This document shows, in pieces, positions 52,301 through 61,300 of a DNA stretch of 64,000 nt. Under the pieces are notes generated by a model. That model was given only the letters and a program-made list of their open reading frames with translations. It searched no databases and was not told where the DNA came from. Origin of the DNA: Dendrobium chrysotoxum (lineage: Eukaryota > Streptophyta > Magnoliopsida > Asparagales > Orchidaceae); the NCBI GenBank assembly GCA_019925795.1, contig CM034305.1, positions 94,958,433-95,022,432 on the forward strand. The letters run 5' to 3'. Made by a program: the position numbers and the translations under genes. How positions within the stretch are numbered: position 1 is the first letter of the stretch; each line of letters opens with the position of its first letter.

Positions 52301-55300
52301 TCTTCTGAATCTGAACTGCATTGATTTGTTAAATTTAACAAATATCAAACTTGGTAGTATTTATCATCGGGCTAACAAAACACGTGCTTTCCTACTATGG
52401 TCTCTTATCATGGCTTGTTGAGTAGGTAAAGCTGTCAGTAACTCAGCCGCATATAGGCTTGTTGTGATTGATATTATACCTGTTTGAGCGCTGGACTTGT
52501 ACTATAACAGCTCATACTTGTCAAATTTGATTTGTTGAAGTTATCAGACCAAAAGTCTTTTCATTTAAACTCTAGGATTTTAGCAAATTCAAAGATGAAT
52601 CTTCAATTTTTACAATGATCGTATATTTGCTTTCTTGAATTCACCAGCTTCTGCCCTATATTTATGCAGTGATAGTATCATAGATGATTTTAAATATTTA
52701 TTTGGGGTTTGATGTTAACCTAAATAAATATTTAAAATGCCCCGTCTTAAAAGAAAAATTTATCTATCATTAGATTTTTGGCCTTTTTTTAAAACTTAAA
52801 AATGCCCTTCTTAAGACATCTTAGAAATGCATTCTTTCTTTATAAGGGAATGATTTTTAGCTTGCTTTTCTAAAAATGATACTTCTTCAGATATCTCCCA
52901 TTGATTGGGGGTATAGGTTGTCGACCTTCCATATCGATGAGTTAATAAGCTCATCTCTGTTACACCTTCTTGATGACAAAAGGGCCTTCCCAATCTGGTT
53001 TAAATTTACCACCAATTTTTCGATGCGGAAAAATTGGTCTTCTCAACACTATGACCAATTCTCCTTCTTGAAATACTCGGTGTACCATACGGTCAAAAGA
53101 TTGTCATTTTTGCTAGATAAATTTCTAAATTTTGTTGAGTTTGGAGTCTAACTTCATCTAGTGCATCAAGCACTTCCATTCGTTAGCGAGCATTTTGTTC
53201 TTCTGTGAGGTCGTATTGAACAGCTACTCGAAGTGATGGCAATTCAACTTAGTGGCAATACAGCTTCAGCTCCAAACACCAACGCATAAGGAGTTGCTTT
53301 TATTGGTGTCTTGTACTTGGTGCGATATGCTCATTATGCCACTCTCTTTTATTCTTAGTTAAAATTTTATTGAGCAGCTTTACCAGCATTTTATTGAAGG
53401 CTTATGTCAATCCATTTGCTCTTGGATTATAAATCGATGAAAATCACCAATCAATTTCATGTCGCTCAATGAATCTATAAATCTTAGTACTTTTGAAAGC
53501 TAGACTATTGTTTGAGATTATGCGGTGCGATACATCAAATCTGTAGAAAACATTATGAGTAAAGAAGTTGATCACATGATTAGCAGCAACTTCTTTAAAT
53601 GGAACTGCTTCAGCCCATTTAAAAAAATAGTTTGTTGCTGTTAATATAAAATGGTGTCCATCTGATAATGATGGATCAATTGGCCCTATTACATTTGTCC
53701 CCCAACATTCAAATGGCCAGGATGCTATTGTGGGATGTAATGGATTTGGCGGTTGATGTATGATATCACCATGAATTTGACATTCATGACATTTATCAGC
53801 ATGATTGGTATAGTCTTTCACAATTAATGGCCCGTAATAGTCCATTCTTTTAATTTTAATAGCCATTTTAGAACCGGATTGATGTGCACCACATAGTCCT
53901 TTGTGAACTTCAAAAATAACTTTATCAGCTTTATCTTTCCCTAGACATCATAGCGACATTTTATCAAATAATCTTCGTATATTGTGTTGTTGACAAACGC
54001 ATATCGCAATGCTCTCTTCTTGATCTGCGTAGCTAATGATTTAGCTGTATAGAGTTTGCTTTCTCTGAAATAGTCAATGAAGGGTTGCCTCCAGTCATCT
54101 TGCTCTTCAATTTTTAAGGATTTTAGCCAGAATTATGAGGTTTTACTAAATTTTTTTCTTGTAACCATTTAGGATTTATCTGGTTGATTTTCAAGAATAA
54201 CTTGTTGGGGAGATTGAGGAATAACCGAAGTTGCATCCTATTGGCTTAAATTTGGTGACCCCTCTACCTGTGTGGAACATAGAATTGCTGGTTCTAATAC
54301 TCGACGAGTGTTGACATTGATTAACACAGGCTCGTCATCCATGCTTTTCTTTTCACTGGGACCTTTCGGCGGCAAATTCTTGGACACAGGTCCAAATGTC
54401 ATACCCCGATGTTTATCATACAAATCTTGATTCTCTTATCTTTTGCCATCATAGTATATGGTCCATTTTCATACTGTTGGGACCTTTCGACAGCGAATTC
54501 TTTGAATACAGGGTCAAACTGCCATGCCACGATGTTCACCGTATAGAGCTAGATTCTTGGTGCTAATAAAATATAACTGACTAGTCAAAGATGAAAAGAG
54601 AAACCAGTCTCCAGCGGGATCGCCAGAAATCTGTGGGCTCTAAAAATTCTATTACATTCATGCCCCAGCCTCTTCGCACTAGTCTCTTTTCTTTTTTGTT
54701 TAATGTGATGGCGGAGAGTTTTAACGAGCTTAAGTTCTGGGTGAATTTTCAGAAGGCAGATTGAGTTTTAGATAAGACACTACCCAGAGATTTCGCCATC
54801 ATTTTGCGAGGACTTTATGATCTGAATTCTGGTTTCTTATAGGCGCAAGCCCTTATAGTTAATTACCCTTCTTGATAACAATAGAGAACTTTCAATTAAG
54901 GCTAGTTGTTAAAGAGATCGCATAGGTTGTAAATCCAACGTATAATAGCAACAGTTTTAGGGTTTTGAACTTTGTATATGAATTTTAGAGTTTGTGATTT
55001 ACAATTTATCACCGTAAACTTAAAACTGGTGATGGGGGGAATGAGAACGAGCATGATCAAGATCCCATGGTTCCGTCGTCCCGGGCTGTCATGTTCCCTG
55101 ATCTACTTAGTCAGAGGAGGTAGTCGACCCAACCTGACAAAAGGTACCTTATCGGCAGCCATGGGTTGCTTCGTCCAAGAATACCTGGTAGACCTGGGTT
55201 AGTGTTTGTCTAAGGGGATAGATCTGAATTCACCTTAGCTAATAGAGGGCTTCATGCCTATCGAATATACCATGTGATTCATTACTCAAGGGTTTGAAGT

Positions 55301-58300
55301 CGTTAGAGAATATACGGGCTTTGGCCGTGATTGTAATATAATGTTGTCATTTTGTGACAAAACTACCCAATCAGAGGGCGTGTGCCACGTCACTGCTGAC
55401 AAGAGACTATTTGAGGATGAATCTTAATGATACACCCGACACAACTTTCGCTCTTTGTGAGCTGAGATTAATTTCAAATTTATCACCCCCGATAAACGGT
55501 TGCGGGAGATGGATCAATTTTAGTTTTAAGATTTTACGTGATATGTTTTATTTTAAAAATTCAGTCTTTTATTGGTTTTGAAATTTAACCCCTTCGATTG
55601 AGATTTCCTCTCAACAAGGTCATAATCGGGGTGACGTTAAAGTCACTTGTATTTTCATAGAAATTTGTGAGACATTTTATGATTCAAGTCAGGTCGACTC
55701 CAATCCTTTCAAGGAGGATGAGACTTGAGTTTGACCCACACAGCATTCTCGAACCGTTGGATTTGAGACTCAAATGTGCCGATCGGAGCACATGCGGGTT
55801 ATGTTAAGTTTGTAAGTAGAATATTATATTAGTTAATATTTGACCCTGCGCAACATTATCGAATATTTGTGTTTATAACTTTAACACGTTAATCAGAGCA
55901 CATGCAGGCTTTTGTTTTAGTATATATTTTGGAGTTATTATAGGAGTATCGCCTTCTGTCTGCTCGTACAAATATTACGAATCCGGTGGCATTGGCTCTA
56001 ACTCGCTTGCATACAATCGGATGTATTTTAGCCATTTTATATCTATAAATATTTTGGCATAGCTTTTAGCTTTCAAGATCAACAAGATCTCTACCTCTTC
56101 TTATGTATTTGTGATATGCCTTCTTCTGACAAAATGATGGATAACTATCATTAAAAAGAGTTGGAAAGAAATCAAGTGATGCTCCTATTAATATGCTAAT
56201 AGCGTAGGAATGGTTTAGTGCATTTGAGTTAAAGGAGACATCTCCTGGCATTGACACTACTCCTTGAATATATCTCCCCAAAACTATTGACTGAAGAATG
56301 TCCTGTAGATCTGATGGATAATAGAATGACTCTTGTGCATAAAAACTCATCATTGTAAAGAGACTTGCTACTATAAAAGGTTGAGAAAGAGAATGCTGCT
56401 GAGATTTTTAGTTTGAATGGAGTTCTCGCAAAGTTCTTAAAGAACTAACTCCAATCATACATTACTAAGACAGGAGGAGATGCATGATAAATGCTTTCAA
56501 GCAAATACTATAGTGGCATGATCCTGATTTGGCTAAAAGATGCATCAAATCAATATGCTTTGATTTTATATAATCTCAACATTGTACATTGCCAAATTCC
56601 TCTTGAATAGTATATTGAAGTCAAAATCAATTGTTAATTTCCTTTAATTCTTGAAACAAGATTGTGTCACTTGCCATTAATACAATCAACATTGTTAGAT
56701 TTGGATTGATTTAATGTTGTTGTTTTGATTATCACAGACAACTATCTTATAAGCCATTAGTAGGTGTGTTATCATTTATTCAATGGCTTATGTAAACTAA
56801 AATATCTCATCTCTCTCATTTTTGTATGTTCCAATTGATTGGAAACTCCTGCTCGACTTGATGGTGTAGACCCCCCCCCCTTTTTTTTCCTTAATTTATT
56901 GGAATGATACATATATATTTTAAATTTAAAATATATATAATTTTGATTCAAATTAAGATGTTGGGGTCTTTTGTCAGTTTTCATTTCGACAACCTCCTAG
57001 CGTCCCCTCCCCACGAAGGGAGGTTGGGGAGGGCACTTGCCCTTTTGGCTCGACTCAACCAGATCAAATCAACGACGAGGAGATTGTGGGGAGCGAATCG
57101 ACCCCATAAATGTCTTCAAGTATTCAATCCACTCGGCCAGATCAGATCGACGGCCAAGGGCTTCTGGGGATCGTATCAATTCCGGGACTTCCTTCAGTCT
57201 TCTCCTGCTGCGATGCTTGTTTGAAAATCTCCTCTCTCTTTTTTTTAATTAAAATAATATATATATTATAATATAATATATTATTTATTATAATATAACA
57301 TTATATATATATATATATATGAACAGAGAGGGAGTGAAGGAGTCGCAGAAGGAGGCTGGGACAGATGTTGGGCTAGGGCTCGGATTTGAAGCGGACTAGA
57401 TGGCGGCGGGTGCAAGTCGTCGGCAAAGGTGGCGGCAAGCCGACGGGATTTTGGCCGGAGCAGGCGGCCGTTTGTGGCTAGGGCACGGCAGCTGGAGGCT
57501 GGACTGGCGGGTGCAAGCGTCGGATGGCTATGTCGTCGGGTTGGGACCGAATGGGTAGCTGGAGGTCGAAAGCGACGGGTCTGGCTTGGTTGCAGGTAGG
57601 TCGGCGACAGTTTAGGCCTGGGTGTGCGGTAGTCGGAGGCGGAGTTGACGGGCTTTCAGGACCGGCGGCTTCTTCACGTCTATAAGTATCGAATCCCTTT
57701 TTTTTTCTTCGGTTCTAAGAGTGCAAGAGTTTGAATGGGATGAGCAATAGTTTTTGTGTCGTGAGAGATTGTGGGGACCGACGGTTTGGGGGCATGTGCA
57801 ATCGTGGGTGAGGTCGTGGGATTGTGCGATAGTTAGAGGTCAACAGCAGCAGATGAAATTTCATTTAAAATTCAAACAAAACCAGGTAGAAATATCTCAT
57901 CTATTACTCTATATATGGAAAATACATAATCTTGGGAATAATGCATATAATATCACAACAGGTCTCTTCCTTGCTTGAGGGAGCACCAAGACGCCCAATC
58001 AGTTTTCAAACCACTCAACCTCTGGGCTACTGTGTAACCGACAATCCTAACATAACCCCAATGTAGCAAGTTATCTAGAAAAAGAAACAAAAGAATCCTC
58101 AAGGCTGAACCAAACGACTGCGAAAATCTTAAGGGGGATTTGAGAGTCTCCTGGATCATATCAACCAAGCCCCTGTATATTAGCGTACAAAAGATTCTTA
58201 CCACAAAGTTAGTTAATGTTTCATAATTAGCAGTCCTGAAGACAGTTTTTTGGAAAGAGTTTTAAATGAACAGGGCATTTAAGAATCAAATAAATTAAAA

Positions 58301-61300
58301 AAAATAGATTACTCCAACTAAACTTCATTTGAGCCATTTTCACGTTCTCTCCATAATTCAGAGCCTTATCACATGGTAACCTAGAAAGCTCCTTAAATGA
58401 TTCCAGATCAATTTTCTGGTCTATTTTAAAGTAGATGATTTTAATTTAGTTGCATGCGTTATTCAGTTATAGAATCCTTCATAATGCCTATTTTCAGTAT
58501 TCTTCATGATAAAGGCCTTGCTATATTGTTTGTATAGATATTTGTCATACGGCAATCAAGGGTTGATGATAACTTAGTGGCTGAATACTAGAATTTTGTC
58601 AGTATCCTCTCCAGGGGTTGCAAACTATTTTCACACCCACTTTATACTTAACATCATTTTATCTTACATTTGCACCGTCTTCATAAGCCCCAAGGTCCTC
58701 AATAACAGATGAAAATGTAAGTATGATAATACATTAACCAATTAATATTTCATATGTACAACTAAATAAAAGGACAGTCTCAAAGCTAACATGCCTGATG
58801 ACAACATCAACTCAGAAATACTTTGCCTTACCATGATGAAAAACTCGGTAAGATGATATACTACATATCAGAACTCATTATTCTACTTCAAACATATATC
58901 TAATGCAGAATATTTTAATATAGACTAAACAAAAAAAGAATACGTGTTATGTAGAACCATGACAGAAAAGCATATTGAACTAGAACTACAAAACCTCATG
59001 TTTGAGAAGTCAAGTAATTTGGAAAGTGGAAACTTTATAACATTACCATTTTTATTATCACCACCCCCAACAATAAACCAGTTTTCCCCCACTTTTATTC
59101 CAGCATGACCAGCTCTCGGACCAGGAGTCACACCCTGTTGGTTTGGCCTTGACCATTCCATCTGCAATAAAGTTTGCAAACTAAAGAAATTCAAGAAAGG
59201 CTTTTCTGAACTGTTATGGTCAAACATCTCAATAATGAGAAGTAGCCTTCTTACAGTTTGCAGGTCAAGGACATGAAGATCATTAAAGCATGTAGCATGA
59301 GAGCCCCCACCAAATATAAGAAGGTACCGCTCAGCATGGCAAGCAGCAGCATGGTCTGACCTTGGAGAAGGTGGTGTACCACTGAAAAAGAGTAATGAAA
59401 ATTCATTGTATACTTTATGTGAGTTCAGTCAAAATTACATAAGCATGCTAAGAGAAACTAGAAAAAGATAATATTTGATTTTAAGTGATGCAAAAACATT
59501 TAGTAAATGACCATCAAGAGTTCAGTAACATAGTACTGCCAAATACTTAATATGGCCAAAAAGGCAAATAGTATCAACAAGCAGTTGCTAGAAAGGCAGA
59601 GAATGCAACTTTCTAGCCTTTCTAGGGAGAAGTATCAGAATATTCTAGGGAGTGATTACTTTGTAAGATAAAAGGAAAAAGATAATGAATTAGGCTGATC
59701 AATGGTTCTGAAAAAGATCAGGGTAATCCAATCGGTTCCAAACTTAACCTGGAAGTAACAGAAGTATTAGCACAAAAAATGCAGTCCTTGTGCAGAATTT
59801 ATAGGCAGAACCACGTGGTCTCTGTGCATGATGTACTTTAAAAGATCAAAGTGTCCCAACTTTTGACTAAATTTAAATTTTGCAGCCAGCACCTCTCAGT
59901 TGACTGATACTTAATGCAACTATTTTCTTGGACTCGTTTTTGAGTACTTTCAATGACTTCCTTGGAGTTTGATATTACGTTGCCCAATGTGATATGCCAA
60001 AAGGAGCTGAAACATGTGTGCTTTTGAGAACAAACTCACTCGTAAGGTGGCTTTGATAGAGCGGTGAAAGAAGATGGAGAAGAGGCGGCCAAGGATCATC
60101 CAGATGGTGGTGATGGTCACAGAAGTCAGTGGAGACTGGAGAGGAAAGAGATATGGAACACAGGAGGGGGGAGGGTGGGTGTGCATGGTAAGGAGAGAGC
60201 AGAGATGACTATCATGGACTAAAGGGGCTATGAGAGTAGCAATGGAAGTAGAGGCAGGAGATTGTTTTGCAGGTGGAGAGGGAGATTGCAGCATGCATCA
60301 ATATTAACAATCCATCATTCGTAGAGAGGAGAAAGGGTCCACCAACCATAGTTTGATAGATCACAAGTGCCTTTCTTTTTGGAGCTTTAATGATTAATAA
60401 ATGACAGCTTAGAAGCAACATATATCAAACACTCATTTCACTATTCTAATCAGACGAGCTAATAAATGGTAGTAGTTAATTTAAGCTTTTTCTTTATATT
60501 TATTTTATCTATATTGTGATAAGCTAAAAAGAGGCGCAAGAAATACTCCTGCTTACATAGCATCTATATCATCCCAGGTCATGGTTTCCAAGTCAAGAAT
60601 GTGCAGATCATTTAATAGAGATCTTTTAGCATCTTCCCCGCCAAACATGACTAAAGTTGTTCCAACGAGGGTCACTGATTGACCTCCACGAGAAATCTGG
60701 ATGAAAGACGTTTATAGAAAGATCAGAAATAAGGTTTTTATTATGTTTTCCTCTTTGGTATAGAAGCAAATATTTAGTCATCACAAATGCATCACCTTTG
60801 GTTCAAACTAAAGTTAGAGATGAAAATGGGCTATTATTGTGATATTAGAAAGAAGAACAATATGTAATCAAAGAGGAAAACTACCGGTGGCTTCCCATAA
60901 GTCCTTAAATTGGACCAGGTCAGAGTCTGCGGATCAAATTCTTTAACTATCACCAGAATACAATGAAATTATTCAACAGGAAGCTAGACATAAAGATAAT
61001 TTGCTAAAACATCAACTTGAAAGTAAATGAAACCTGTGACAGTCTCAGAAGGATCTTTTGTATGACCAGCAACGGATAGAATCTTATCATCCCATGAAAT
61101 CTGAAAAAAGAGTTAAAAAAAAGTTCTATAAGATACCAATCAATAGATGCAACAGAGTCCGTGACATACTAATAACAACTACAAGGACATAGAACTTGAA
61201 TTCTCCACTAATTACCAGGGAATGCCCAGCAAAAGGAGCAACATGGGCTGGTGTTGATGATTCTGAGGACCCTTTTGCTACTTTAGCTTCTATCTTTGAC

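Noticed and set aside
59950..60421. Pro/Ser-rich frames of 114 and 69 codons between two ACBP exons
   Set aside because: They lie in an intron with phase-consistent flanking exons, and their composition follows a purine-rich tract.
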